Of a DNA stretch of 64,000 nt, positions 8,578-17,448 are shown in pieces; within the stretch, counting starts at the first letter, position 1; each line of letters opens with the position of its first letter. The stretch covers positions 124,001-188,000 of the forward strand of contig BBMW01000010.1 in assembly GCA_000759755.1 (NCBI GenBank). Direction: 5' to 3'. Source of the DNA: Citrobacter werkmanii NBRC 105721 (GTDB taxonomy: Bacteria > Pseudomonadota > Gammaproteobacteria > Enterobacterales > Enterobacteriaceae). Under the pieces are notes generated by a model. It searched no databases. It was not told the DNA's origin and saw only the letters and a program-made list of their open reading frames with translations. A program made the translations under genes and the position numbers.

Positions 8578-10026
8578 TCATGATGAGAAAGTGGAATCCG
8601 GCGCTGATTCAAATAGACCTACCGACTGCTTGTAAAAACGCATAAAATCATCAAACATCACTGGCGGTAAAAATTGATAACCCTGTAGGTAATCAACATT
8701 ATTTTTTCCTAACCATTGCTGCTGATAACCATGTTCAACCCCCTCCGCCACCATACGTAATCCCAGGAGTCCAGAAAGGTGAATGATTGACTCGAGCATA
8801 GGGATATGTTGCTCAACATCTTTAATAGCCTTGATGAAAGTTTTATCAATTTTTATAACATCCAGGTCTAACTCATTGAGATAGCAAAGGTTAGCATATC
8901 CCGTCCCAAAATCATCTAAAGCAAACAAAACCCCTTTGTTTCGCAGCGATCGTATCAGCTCTTTGATGGCAGGAGTAATAGTGAGCGTCTGGTTTTCGGT
9001 TATTTCAATCATCAATTTAATCGGTAGCCTTTGTGTTATCTCCATAAAGTTAAGGCATTCCCAATAGAAAACGGGATTACTTAAACCTGATGGGCTGACA
9101 TTAAAAGAGACAAATAGAGTTTTATTGATATCCTCACTTCCATCGACCAGATTACGCGCGACGGTAGTCATTAAATAGCTCGTTAACTCATTCATTAAGC
9201 CACTTTTTTCAGCCAGTGGTATAAACTCACGTTGAGAAATTGCATAGTTATGCCCATGTGGCCAGCGAGCTAAAACCTCAACACCACAGACATCTCCATT
9301 GATATTTACGATGGGTTGAAAATAAGGAATGATTTCTTCATTCCTTATTGCCATACTCAGTCGACCAGAATCTGAGATATCATATGCATCGCCGTATATT
9401 ACATTCTCACCAGAATGACTGTTCGTCGGACAACCATCATGCAATAAATTATTTCTGGTTAAAAAAATGATAGTTTCATTAAAATGTGAAAAACCCAGAC
9501 GAGCGGTAATTCGTTCCCGGTATCTATACACTGATTTAATGGTTAGCGAGTTAGCAATACAAAAATCGTGCAATTTTTCTTTTGTAAATGATGCATACAG
9601 CATTTCCTCCTCAAATTCAGACAAATGAAAAGTAAACATCGTTGAACCTTTAGTGACTTCCACAACCTCAATGGGTGCCATCAAATTGGCTCTTAGCTGA
9701 AAAATCAACTGTTCCGATAATTCCCGTCCATTAATGAAAGCATACTCTTCGTACCCTCGATTAACAGAACGCGTTTCATTCATTCGCAGAACAATACAGT
9801 TTATATTGATAAATTGTGTACTATTTCTTTGAAACCATTTCCTGACCAGAAACAATGGTAACCGATTATCGATAATCAGCAAACAGGATGGATACCGTGG
9901 AATAATTGACTGAGTACCAGAAATAAATGATCGCGCATCAACCAGCACCAGATTTGGCAACCACGCTTTTATTCCTGAGAAAAGGAAAATATCATAACTG
10001 AGAAGAAAAACCTTTTTCGTATTCAT
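8578..10026 (-). CDS. LuxR-type HTH / EAL-domain c-di-GMP phosphodiesterase
   Basis: A 482-residue three-part protein. Residues 1-120 look like a degenerate receiver-type domain. Residues about 135-190 resemble a LuxR-type helix-turn-helix (LSEFEEEMLYASFTKEKLHDFC, SVYRYRERITARLGF). Residues 228-470 form an EAL domain with the catalytic blocks present: EVLAR (250-254), NVSP, ITEN (342-345), DDFGTGY (371-377), IKIDKTF (391-397), AEGVE (427-431) and QGYQF. It should hydrolyse c-di-GMP and perhaps bind DNA. It lies downstream of the fimbrial operon in the same direction, with about 650 nt between, and is notably AT-rich. Start at 10026 (MNTKKVFLLS) is favoured over 10107 because the extra residues do not resemble the domain. 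Confidence 0.85.
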   Translation of the reverse strand: MNTKKVFLLSYDIFLFSGIKAWLPNLVLVDARSFISGTQSIIPRYPSCLLIIDNRLPLFLVRKWFQRNSTQFININCIVLRMNETRSVNRGYEEYAFINGRELSEQLIFQLRANLMAPIEVVEVTKGSTMFTFHLSEFEEEMLYASFTKEKLHDFCIANSLTIKSVYRYRERITARLGFSHFNETIIFLTRNNLLHDGCPTNSHSGENVIYGDAYDISDSGRLSMAIRNEEIIPYFQPIVNINGDVCGVEVLARWPHGHNYAISQREFIPLAEKSGLMNELTSYLMTTVARNLVDGSEDINKTLFVSFNVSPSGLSNPVFYWECLNFMEITQRLPIKLMIEITENQTLTITPAIKELIRSLRNKGVLFALDDFGTGYANLCYLNELDLDVIKIDKTFIKAIKDVEQHIPMLESIIHLSGLLGLRMVAEGVEHGYQQQWLGKNNVDYLQGYQFLPPVMFDDFMRFYKQSVGLFESAPDSTFSS

Positions 10027-10675
10027 AGTTATCACCAACTTTAATTTATGGCATAGCAGGCCCCTCGTTTTATACACGAGAGCATGTACAACACCTTCAA
10101 CCTCCAATAATTATAAGGCGGCGCGTGAGTTAACTTTTTCCATAAGTTATCTCATGCAGATTAGGAATTTATAATCACAACTGTCCATATGAGTATCCCC
10201 GTAAAATAGTAAGGCCTTTTAAAAATTGAAAAAGGAATATTCCTGATTCCTAAGCGGCACAAATAAAATCGCTCACGTTGACAGCAAGTAAAAATATAAA
10301 ACCATAAAATCAAAAAACGACAACATATGTAACTAAAAAAATTATTCTGCCAGACAAACCATGAACACATGTCATAAATTTCTTATCCCATAACCATTTC
10401 CAGCGATATGGATCACATTTCATTAGAAAAAAAACTGGCTTAACATGAGCTACTCAGTAATATCATCAGGAACATTATCATTTAATTTTTTGACGATAGC
10501 CGCACGACGAATCTTTGATATCACGCTGCTTCAGGCTTTTCTGGTGCAATCACACTCAACCTGATCATTAATTATACACCCCATGCAATCTGACTCTTAA
10601 ATACCGTAATATTGAGTACGTATGAAAAAATTTCATCTATTCTGAACTTATGACTGTATTTTATAAAGATACATA
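10027..10675. other. AT-rich non-coding stretch between ecpE-like gene and EAL gene
   Basis: About 650 bp with no convincing gene. The only longer open frame (10161-10370, minus) has the composition of chance translation of AT-rich DNA. It presumably holds the promoter of the HTH-EAL gene; I see no clear operator or terminator. Confidence 0.6.
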
Positions 10676-11371
10676 CTAACGATTGAGTTTGAAGCACCCC
10701 TGCCCCACAGGTAAATATTTCTGCAAGGCAACTATAAATTTTCTGTTTTGTGTTTTTAGTTCACTACTATGCCAGGTCTCCCCGGGTAACACATAACGCA
10801 TGATGGCTTCATCATCTGTTGAATGGCACCCCCGGTGTACGATGACCTTAAAAAAAGTATTCCCGGTGTTTTTCAGTGTCCCGTTTCTCTCATCAACCGA
10901 GTATGCCAGATTGATTTTTCTCGGACGAACAACCAGTATGGTATCCATGGCGATTACCGGGAGCGCCGCTCCGCCTTTCCCTTGATTGCGCTGGGTAAGC
11001 AGCGTTATCGGTATTTCGCGAAACAGAATTCGATAATAACGTTCCTTATCATCCTGTGGACCACGGTAGAAAATCTTAAAAAATTCGCTCGCCTGCGGTG
11101 CCAGTGAAAAATTCAGTGGTGTAAATAAAAGTTCGCCTTCGGCAATAGCGCTTCTGTTTTCACCACCTGGCCCCGGTTTATCAATTTTTACTGCGCTAAT
11201 ACTGTACAAATTCTGTTTCTGGCTATCGTTATAGATTCGTTTACTGATAAACGATTTATCCGATGGCATCTCATAAATAGTCGATTCCAGATAAACAGCC
11301 TGTACAGAGCATGCAGTCAGCGCAGACAGCAAGACCAATACCCATCTAAGTGCCAAATGGCAGCGATTCAT
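10676..11371 (-). CDS. ecpE: ECP-like fimbrial chaperone, second
   Basis: A 231-residue exported protein with signal peptide (MNRCHLALRWVLVLLSALTAC...VQA) and a periplasmic pilus-chaperone fold of the alternate (alpha-fimbria) type: SKRIYNDSQKQNLYSISAVKI, LLFTPLNFSLAPQASEFFKIFYRGPQDDKERYYRILFREIP and VVRPRKINLAYSV. The same signatures recur in the first chaperone gene at 15537-16214, as EcpB and EcpE do in E. coli. The start at 11371 overlaps the stop of the adhesin gene (ATGA), so the two are translationally coupled. Last gene of the operon; no obvious terminator follows. Confidence 0.8.
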   Translation of the reverse strand: MNRCHLALRWVLVLLSALTACSVQAVYLESTIYEMPSDKSFISKRIYNDSQKQNLYSISAVKIDKPGPGGENRSAIAEGELLFTPLNFSLAPQASEFFKIFYRGPQDDKERYYRILFREIPITLLTQRNQGKGGAALPVIAMDTILVVRPRKINLAYSVDERNGTLKNTGNTFFKVIVHRGCHSTDDEAIMRYVLPGETWHSSELKTQNRKFIVALQKYLPVGQGCFKLNR

Positions 11372-12975
11372 GGTGTGACTCCCACCCAATTCGCCGTGAC
11401 TTTTATCTCTCCACTGGCACTGACGACACCTTCCCAGTCCGCACCAGAAACGGTTAACAGCGAACGTGAATCATTCATTGGGAAAAGCAGTTTCAAATCA
11501 GTTGCATAATAGCTTCCATCATCGTTGTTATTTGCGTCCCAGGGCGTCTGTTGCCACTGCGCATCGCTCATGTTGATTGCCGCCTCACTACAGCTGTTTC
11601 GTTTCTGCACCACGCCCCCCGACTGACTGTTGTACTGAAGAAAGGCGGGAATTGGGACGGATAGCCCTCCTTGCGTAGAGGTAAACAGGCAATAAGGCAC
11701 ATTGTTTATCGTTGTACTATCCCCAATAACCTGGGCGGTAATGCTATCGGCCTGACGGGGTCCGGAGACAGTCACGGTGTAATCCATCTCAATCGGAGCG
11801 GCATCGCCAATCGTACCGCTGCCGCTTGCAGAAGTAGTATTATTCGCAGAGATAATACTGATCCCATACTCCTTCGGCACAATATTAAGCTGTAGTGAAG
11901 GTGTAAACTGGTAATATCCAGACTCTGGTGTTAATCCATTATAAAAACCAAAAGTAAACGGTTGACTATTAGTAATGCTGATTCCTGAATCGACGAGATT
12001 TTTCAGAAATGCTTTCGACAGAAAAATATAAATATATTCCCCAGACGTTGTGAAAACGTTGTAATACGCTGTTGAAGTACCATAGTTATACCAGTTTGAA
12101 CCATTCCCGGAGTATTTCACCGTAGTCGAACCCGGCGTAAAACCAAGCATTGCTGTGTCAACATAAGCTCGAAACGTCAGAGAGGCGGTCAGATTAGCCG
12201 TTTGTTGCAGGTTATAACTTACCATCTTGCAAATCACACCATCGGTGCCGCCTACCACGCCAAGTTCACAATAACCAGAGTCTTTGGTGATGCTCGGCGT
12301 TCCATCGCTGGCGACCCACAACTCCTGAAATGCGTTGGTTGAAACTAAAGATAAATGGCCTCTTTTGTTTAATGTATAGGGTCTGATGTACCAATTACCA
12401 CTACTCTGGTCTTTGCAACGTTGTCCAGCCGCATAATCATAGTCAATCGTTGTTCTGCAAAAATTGAGATTGTAGGTCTCTGAGCCACCGACTGACATAT
12501 TGCGAAAATATTCATACGCCGAGTCAGTCAGCGATGCAAAACCATAGTATCCACCGGCAATCCCCGCTCCGGTTGCTTTGGTATGATAAAAACCAAATTG
12601 ATCGGTTAGTTCTGCAGGTATGTAGCCAGATGCCGGACAATTAGCGCCAGTTGTGCAACGAATACCACGGAATGGTTCGCTGATTGGCGAATTATCAATC
12701 CACATATCCTTGTAGTATGTAGTATTAGCTACCCAACCAACGATACCAATGTATCCAAGGCTATCCTGGTCATTTCCATATTTTACCCAAGTATTCGAGC
12801 CGCTAATACGGGGATCGAGGGAAGAAGGAGTAATAAAATATTCGTTATCAACGTTGTTTTCTATAAATAAATAATTGTTGTTCACAGCCGCCTGAGTGGA
12901 CGCAGAAAGCGCCCATGCCGAGGGGGATAACGCAACGAAGACACTCCCGAGAATAAGAGACAGAGATTTATTCAT
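11368..12975 (-). CDS. ecpD: ECP-like fimbrial tip adhesin
   Basis: A 535-residue exported protein with a signal peptide (MNKSLSLILGSVFVALSPSAWA). It is rich in Tyr, Ser, Asn and Thr, as expected for an adhesin, and contains several Cys that could pair (GIRCTTGANCPASG, YCELGVVGGTDGVICKM). By length and position (fourth gene after pilin, chaperone and usher) it corresponds to EcpD, the polymerised tip adhesin of the E. coli common pilus. The C-terminal part from about residue 390 could be the pilin-like domain that docks in the fibre. Start at 12975 has AAGG upstream and gives a clean signal peptide, unlike the longer frame from 13017. Confidence 0.75.
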   Translation of the reverse strand: MNKSLSLILGSVFVALSPSAWALSASTQAAVNNNYLFIENNVDNEYFITPSSLDPRISGSNTWVKYGNDQDSLGYIGIVGWVANTTYYKDMWIDNSPISEPFRGIRCTTGANCPASGYIPAELTDQFGFYHTKATGAGIAGGYYGFASLTDSAYEYFRNMSVGGSETYNLNFCRTTIDYDYAAGQRCKDQSSGNWYIRPYTLNKRGHLSLVSTNAFQELWVASDGTPSITKDSGYCELGVVGGTDGVICKMVSYNLQQTANLTASLTFRAYVDTAMLGFTPGSTTVKYSGNGSNWYNYGTSTAYYNVFTTSGEYIYIFLSKAFLKNLVDSGISITNSQPFTFGFYNGLTPESGYYQFTPSLQLNIVPKEYGISIISANNTTSASGSGTIGDAAPIEMDYTVTVSGPRQADSITAQVIGDSTTINNVPYCLFTSTQGGLSVPIPAFLQYNSQSGGVVQKRNSCSEAAINMSDAQWQQTPWDANNNDDGSYYATDLKLLFPMNDSRSLLTVSGADWEGVVSASGEIKVTANWVGVTP

Positions 12976-12985
12976 TATTAATACC

Positions 12986-15484
12986 TTATCGTTGTGCCAT
13001 GGTGGTTTGCGTTGCACATTTCACCTCGCCAACCCACGCCGCGCCGCGTGCTTTTTCCAGATCAAGATCAGCTTCACATACGCTGCCATTGGCTGAAATT
13101 AACGTGATGACCGGATATTTTTTATCAATATCGATAGCAAACTCACCCTTTTCATCCGTGCGCGTTTTACCAATATGGTTATGAATATCGGTATTTGCAG
13201 CCAATTGCCCATCAGGGTAGCGAATACGCCCGAACACGGTGACCATGCTTTTAATTTCAGGGTTAATAACGCCAACGTTCCCCGGATAAAGCGTCAGTTC
13301 CTGTTTGCGTCCTGAAACAATATCGAAGCTGTCCTCAGAGTTCTTATCATTGAGGATCTCCAGCTTGTATTGAGCATAGGGCGGGAGTGCAATGAAATTG
13401 GATTTACCGCTGAGAAGATAATTACGATTATTAATCTTCGCAGCCAGTTTCCCCTCGCCGGTCAAATCTGTTTTCACGATGACACCAGACCGCTGCCTCT
13501 CTTTACTCAGACCGAAGTCTTTGCCAGCCCACGCCAGAGAGCCTTGAGAAGAGAAGTTCATATTGGTGGAGTTATCCGCGGAACGCGTTACCGATACGGT
13601 ACCGGCGTTATATTTCGTGTCATAACTCAGATTGCCATTTATCGAATAATTGTTGTCGTAATATTGTTCACCACTCAGACGGGTTGACGCCGCCAGGCCG
13701 ACCGATTTAATGGGACCTTCAGCATACTGCTTGCGCGCGCTGAGATTCCCCTGGGTGCTGCCATAGCGATCCCGGGAGACCCCCATGCTCAGCCAGGAAG
13801 CCAACGGCAACGATAAATCCAGGCTGACATAACGTTCCTGTCTCCCATCGTCATTTCGGTTGTTGTAGTAATAACGCTGGATCCCAGCACGCAGTCCAAC
13901 CGAGGCATACCTGCCAGAATATAGAGTAGTGCTGTAATCAAGGTTACGGTATTTATTGCCGGAATAACGATTCTCCGTCTGACTCACGGTGAGCGAACCG
14001 CCATGAGGAATAAACTTTCCGAGGTTCAGCGTGCCGCCAATAGAATAATTGTCACGTTCCTGCACCGGCAGACGATCGCCAATTTTACTGTCTTCACGAG
14101 ATGCCCAAAGAGAACCATACCCCTCAGGCACATTGAGATTAATGTTACTGATGTTTCGCCATGACGAATCGTTCGCTACCAGCGTCTGAGCGCCAATGCT
14201 GACGTATTCATTCACATTGAGTGTGACATCCGTTTCATTGACCGCATTGTTGTCAAAACCGTAGAGCGTGGATTTCAGGCCCAGTCCCGACAATACCGCC
14301 AGCGTTACCGATGCGGCCCCGCCGGCAATCCATGTCTGCTGGCTGCCCAAATCACGATAATGGTTACGCTTATAGCTCACCCGATCATAATCCAGTGAGC
14401 CGCCAAAAAATTGCCACGAGAGCTGATCAATTCCAGCAGCCTGCTGGCGGGCAAAGATTTTATTAACCCGGCTGATACGACTATTAATCGTCCGGCCATT
14501 GACCACGATATCCACCGTGACGTCATAAACTCCATACGGAAAACGACTGGTATCAATTTCATAGCTGCCCATATTAAAGTTCTGCACGCTGAGCAATCGC
14601 CCGTCACGAAAGACATGAACCTCGCCAGCTGCTGGCAAAAATACGGTAATCGGCGTGAGTGAAAGCGCGGTGTTTTCAACCACCGTATTTCCTTTGTTTC
14701 CGTAGCTCACGCCGTAAATTTTACCGCCATTCAACGCATTCAGGCTGGCAATAGACTGGACATTCCAGGTGTCAAGCATCCCGAGCGCCAGTCGATACCC
14801 GTTATAATCGCGCTCATACATCGCCCGATAGAGTTTACTGGTGCCATTGCTGTCGCCTATGCCGTAAAACGAACCGTTAATGTTGATGTGGTGTTCACGT
14901 AGCGATGTTGTATTGTCCATCGTCAGATAACTGCGGGTGCTACTGCCGTTACGATAGTCGTTGTAGTAAGTGCCGAAGTTATAATTCAGGATGTTGGAGA
15001 GCGTCTCTACGCTGGAAGGCCCGAGCAGACTGCTGCGTGCGACAATCGCTTCAGTTAACGCATCTTTGCTGACGATCATCTCCAGGTGAAATGAAGAGAC
15101 ATTGAGTTGCAGGCGCACATCATCTGACAGTTCAATATTCGTGTTGTCATGAAATTTCACATCACGAATTTTTTCCACCATCGCGCGGGTTTTCTCAGAG
15201 AGCACCGCATTATTGGGCAATTCAGCAAGCGACAGGGCTCTAACGGTAATATTGCCATCAACAAGCGCAATAACCGCATCGGCAATTTTTTGCTGACTTT
15301 TCTCGTCAGTCTCGTTGTAACGAATATATACCGGCACCGTCATTCCCTGCTCCAGTGAACGGGCGAAAGCGCTGGGAATAACGTAATTACCCACTTTTAC
15401 TGGGGCTGCATGTGAAAATCCTGGTGTCAGCGCAAGAAAAAGACAAAAGCTACCGCCGACAATATTATTTGTTGTCATATGCAT
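12986..15484 (-). CDS. ecpC: ECP-like outer-membrane fimbrial usher
   Basis: An 832-residue outer-membrane usher of the alternate (alpha/CS1-like) class. Signal peptide about residues 1-27 (ending FSHAAP), then an N-terminal domain, a long stretch of alternating strands forming the translocation barrel (about 180-680), and a C-terminal carboxypeptidase-regulatory-like beta-sandwich (VTVFGRIRYPDGQLAANTDI...GEFAIDID). The motif VFLPAAGEVHVFRDGRLLSVQNFNMG is typical of ushers. EcpC of E. coli is of similar length. It lies 52 nt after the chaperone gene. A second ATG two codons in (15478) is an equal start candidate. Confidence 0.85.
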   Translation of the reverse strand: MHMTTNNIVGGSFCLFLALTPGFSHAAPVKVGNYVIPSAFARSLEQGMTVPVYIRYNETDEKSQQKIADAVIALVDGNITVRALSLAELPNNAVLSEKTRAMVEKIRDVKFHDNTNIELSDDVRLQLNVSSFHLEMIVSKDALTEAIVARSSLLGPSSVETLSNILNYNFGTYYNDYRNGSSTRSYLTMDNTTSLREHHININGSFYGIGDSNGTSKLYRAMYERDYNGYRLALGMLDTWNVQSIASLNALNGGKIYGVSYGNKGNTVVENTALSLTPITVFLPAAGEVHVFRDGRLLSVQNFNMGSYEIDTSRFPYGVYDVTVDIVVNGRTINSRISRVNKIFARQQAAGIDQLSWQFFGGSLDYDRVSYKRNHYRDLGSQQTWIAGGAASVTLAVLSGLGLKSTLYGFDNNAVNETDVTLNVNEYVSIGAQTLVANDSSWRNISNINLNVPEGYGSLWASREDSKIGDRLPVQERDNYSIGGTLNLGKFIPHGGSLTVSQTENRYSGNKYRNLDYSTTLYSGRYASVGLRAGIQRYYYNNRNDDGRQERYVSLDLSLPLASWLSMGVSRDRYGSTQGNLSARKQYAEGPIKSVGLAASTRLSGEQYYDNNYSINGNLSYDTKYNAGTVSVTRSADNSTNMNFSSQGSLAWAGKDFGLSKERQRSGVIVKTDLTGEGKLAAKINNRNYLLSGKSNFIALPPYAQYKLEILNDKNSEDSFDIVSGRKQELTLYPGNVGVINPEIKSMVTVFGRIRYPDGQLAANTDIHNHIGKTRTDEKGEFAIDIDKKYPVITLISANGSVCEADLDLEKARGAAWVGEVKCATQTTMAQR

Positions 15485-15536
15485 CCTTACATTCCGGTAT
15501 TTTTATTTATCCCGTACAGATGGCTGCAATCGACCA

Positions 15537-16214
15537 TCACTTCACTGTAATAAACTGTTTACCGTGCCAGATACCGATCCGTGAACGGCTATTGCTAATG
15601 TCGGTAAACTGTAATTTTATTTTCGTACCCGGCATAATGTAATAACGTTCGCGACAGCCTCGTCCCCGATCGCGGGCCTTATCCTTACATGCCCCATAGG
15701 CGATCACACGAAACGAAACATTGCCGGTATTGGTAATAACATCGCCATGTCGGCTATATTCAAAACGCTCCTTTCGCGGCGCCACCACCAAAATAGTGCC
15801 AATTTCAGCGGATGCTGTCGCAACAGCCATTTTATTGGCCCGGGTTTCTGCGCTCTCGGTGACCGGTTCATCAATCCATTGCAGACGATAATAACGCTCG
15901 ACATCATCTGCAGGTCCTTTATAGAAGAAACGAAATACATCCTTCGCCTGACCAGGCAGAATAAGATTGGCAGGTGTAGAAAGTAACTCTCCAGAATTAA
16001 CAGGCTTTATTTCGATACCACCCGCCAAAGGTGATGACAATTGTTTTACCGAAACACTGACATAACGTGCCGAATCTGTCGTATTGGCAATTTCTTTCGA
16101 TAATGAACTCTCAGCAGAAGTCATTATCGATGTAATCTCACCGACATTAATTGCCCAACTGGAAAAAGATGTTACTAACCCTACCAACATTGCTGCCGGT
16201 AAATATTTTTTCAT
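15537..16214 (-). CDS. ecpB: ECP-like fimbrial chaperone, first
   Basis: A 225-residue periplasmic chaperone with signal peptide (MKKYLPAAMLVGLVTSFSSWA) and the alternate-chaperone blocks ANLILPGQAKDVFRFFYKGPADDVERYYRLQWIDEPV and LVVAPRKERFEYS. It would hold pilin subunits ready for the usher. It is the second gene of the fimbrial operon, after the major pilin gene, with a strong stem-loop in the 52-nt gap. Confidence 0.85.
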   Translation of the reverse strand: MKKYLPAAMLVGLVTSFSSWAINVGEITSIMTSAESSLSKEIANTTDSARYVSVSVKQLSSPLAGGIEIKPVNSGELLSTPANLILPGQAKDVFRFFYKGPADDVERYYRLQWIDEPVTESAETRANKMAVATASAEIGTILVVAPRKERFEYSRHGDVITNTGNVSFRVIAYGACKDKARDRGRGCRERYYIMPGTKIKLQFTDISNSRSRIGIWHGKQFITVK

Positions 16215-16231
16215 GACACCATTCCTGATAA

Positions 16232-16257
16232 ATTCGGGAGAAAATATTCTCCCGAAT
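16232..16257 (-). terminator. Intercistronic stem-loop between pilin and chaperone genes
   Basis: ATTCGGGAGAA and TTCTCCCGAAT form a perfect 11-bp stem with the 4-nt loop AATA. The T-tract on the minus strand is short (TTTATC), so it may act as a partial terminator or an mRNA-stabilising 3' end that keeps pilin transcript in excess over chaperone and usher. Confidence 0.65.
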
Positions 16258-16266
16258 CTTTATTGC

Positions 16267-16854
16267 TTAGGCAGACGGAGTCGTCCAGGTTGCATTGAAC
16301 TGTACTTTTACATCGCCAGTCCAATAGCCGTCCGGCAGGGCAGAGTAATCCGTTACTGCCTGGGTACCATCAGAAGTCGCTGACGCGATGGTGAATTTGA
16401 AGTTGGATTGATCGCTGACACGAGCAGCACCATTATAAGCGCCATCAGCCATCAGGCTTTCAAGACCAGAAGTCGAGCTGGAGTTGACCAGGACGGTATC
16501 TGATGAATTAGTCAGCGGGGTGCCATTCCATGCCACCCCGACGTTCAGGGTAGAAGCATCGCCACTGGCGTTAGTCAGAGTATTGCTAACAATCTGAGCA
16601 GTCAGTTCAAAATCAGTGGCGGTCTCCTGGCCTTGAATGGTCACATCAAATGCGCCATCCTGGGAGTTGAAGCCATTCAGACCTTCCGCATACTGAAAGG
16701 TTAAAGAATTCAGCGGGGTGACAACCAACATGCTGGAGGTATCTTTTGTTGCCGTCGCATCCCACGAGGCTGTTGCAGAAGCAGTAACATCCGCCATTGC
16801 ATTTGCCGCAACAAATACAGAAGCCAGAGAGGTCACTAATAATAATTTTTTCAT
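16267..16854 (-). CDS. ecpA: ECP-like major pilin
   Basis: A 195-residue exported pilin, the same length as E. coli EcpA. Signal peptide MKKLLLVTSLASVFVAANAMA, then DVTASATASWDATATKDTSSM, closely matching the EcpA N-terminus ([20 protein letters not shown] as I recall it). Further shared blocks are LVVTPLNSLTFQYAEGLNGFNSQDGAFDV and AVTDYSALPDGYWTGDVKVQFNATW. It should form the shaft of an ECP-type fimbria. The start at 16854 has GGAGAAG before it. First gene of a leftward five-gene operon with E. coli ecpABCDE order. Confidence 0.9.
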   Translation of the reverse strand: MKKLLLVTSLASVFVAANAMADVTASATASWDATATKDTSSMLVVTPLNSLTFQYAEGLNGFNSQDGAFDVTIQGQETATDFELTAQIVSNTLTNASGDASTLNVGVAWNGTPLTNSSDTVLVNSSSTSGLESLMADGAYNGAARVSDQSNFKFTIASATSDGTQAVTDYSALPDGYWTGDVKVQFNATWTTPSA

Positions 16855-17134
16855 TTTATCTTCTCCTAAGAACAAACTCACCACCGAGTCTTATTATTAA
16901 GTCACTCCAGCGGTTCCATTATTGCGAGCCAGAATTGCCGCGCCCAAAAATTATCATTTGAATTAAGTAACATCTCAACAAACCCTGAAACGCAGAAATT
17001 ATAAAAGACTAAGAATTTTCCCACAAAAAAAGACCTCTAAGAAGTTTCCTAAGAGATATTTACTCAAAACAAGCCTCGCTCCAGAATTATCACCCAAACA
17101 AATAAGTCACAGCAAACAATTCATCTTTTTTATG

Positions 17135-17154
17135 TTTTTGATATTTATCAAAAA
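17135..17154. promoter_or_regulatory. FNR-type palindrome upstream of the fimbrial operon
   Basis: TTTTTGAT-ATTT-ATCAAAAA contains a perfect FNR consensus (TTGAT-N4-ATCAA at 17138-17151) with three extra paired bases on each side. It lies about 280 bp upstream of the pilin start and about 300 bp beyond the end of the FNR-like gene. The rest of the gap 16855-17448 is AT-rich and holds no gene. Confidence 0.75.
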
Positions 17155-17371
17155 TGTCATACAAATAAATTCACACCAAAATCCTTACAAAACATAAAGA
17201 TAATCAAAACATCCATATTTCATCCAGAATGCTTATTCTTTGTTGCAATTTTGCTAAAATTTATCCTTCACAAGAAAATTCTCATAAAACTTTCGTTTGA
17301 AGGGGAATATTCTTATAAACAAAGCACAAGTCTGGAGGATTAATATTCGAATTGATAATTATTTCACACAA

Positions 17372-17417
17372 GTAATACCAGGAATTTTCCATATAAAAAG
17401 AATATTCCTGGTATTAC
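17372..17417. promoter_or_regulatory. 14-bp perfect inverted repeat after the FNR-like gene
   Basis: GTAATACCAGGAAT (17372-17385) and ATTCCTGGTATTAC (17404-17417) are exact complements around an 18-nt AT-rich loop. It lies 31 nt past the stop of the FNR-like gene. No T-tract follows on either strand, so it may be an operator or RNA structure rather than a simple terminator. Confidence 0.55.
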
Positions 17418-17448
17418 CAGATAAAAATCATGTGCATAAAGGAGAGAA

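Noticed and set aside
10161-10370. 69-residue open frame on the minus strand
   Set aside because: Located in AT-rich intergenic DNA, no Shine-Dalgarno, hydrophobic chance-like composition.
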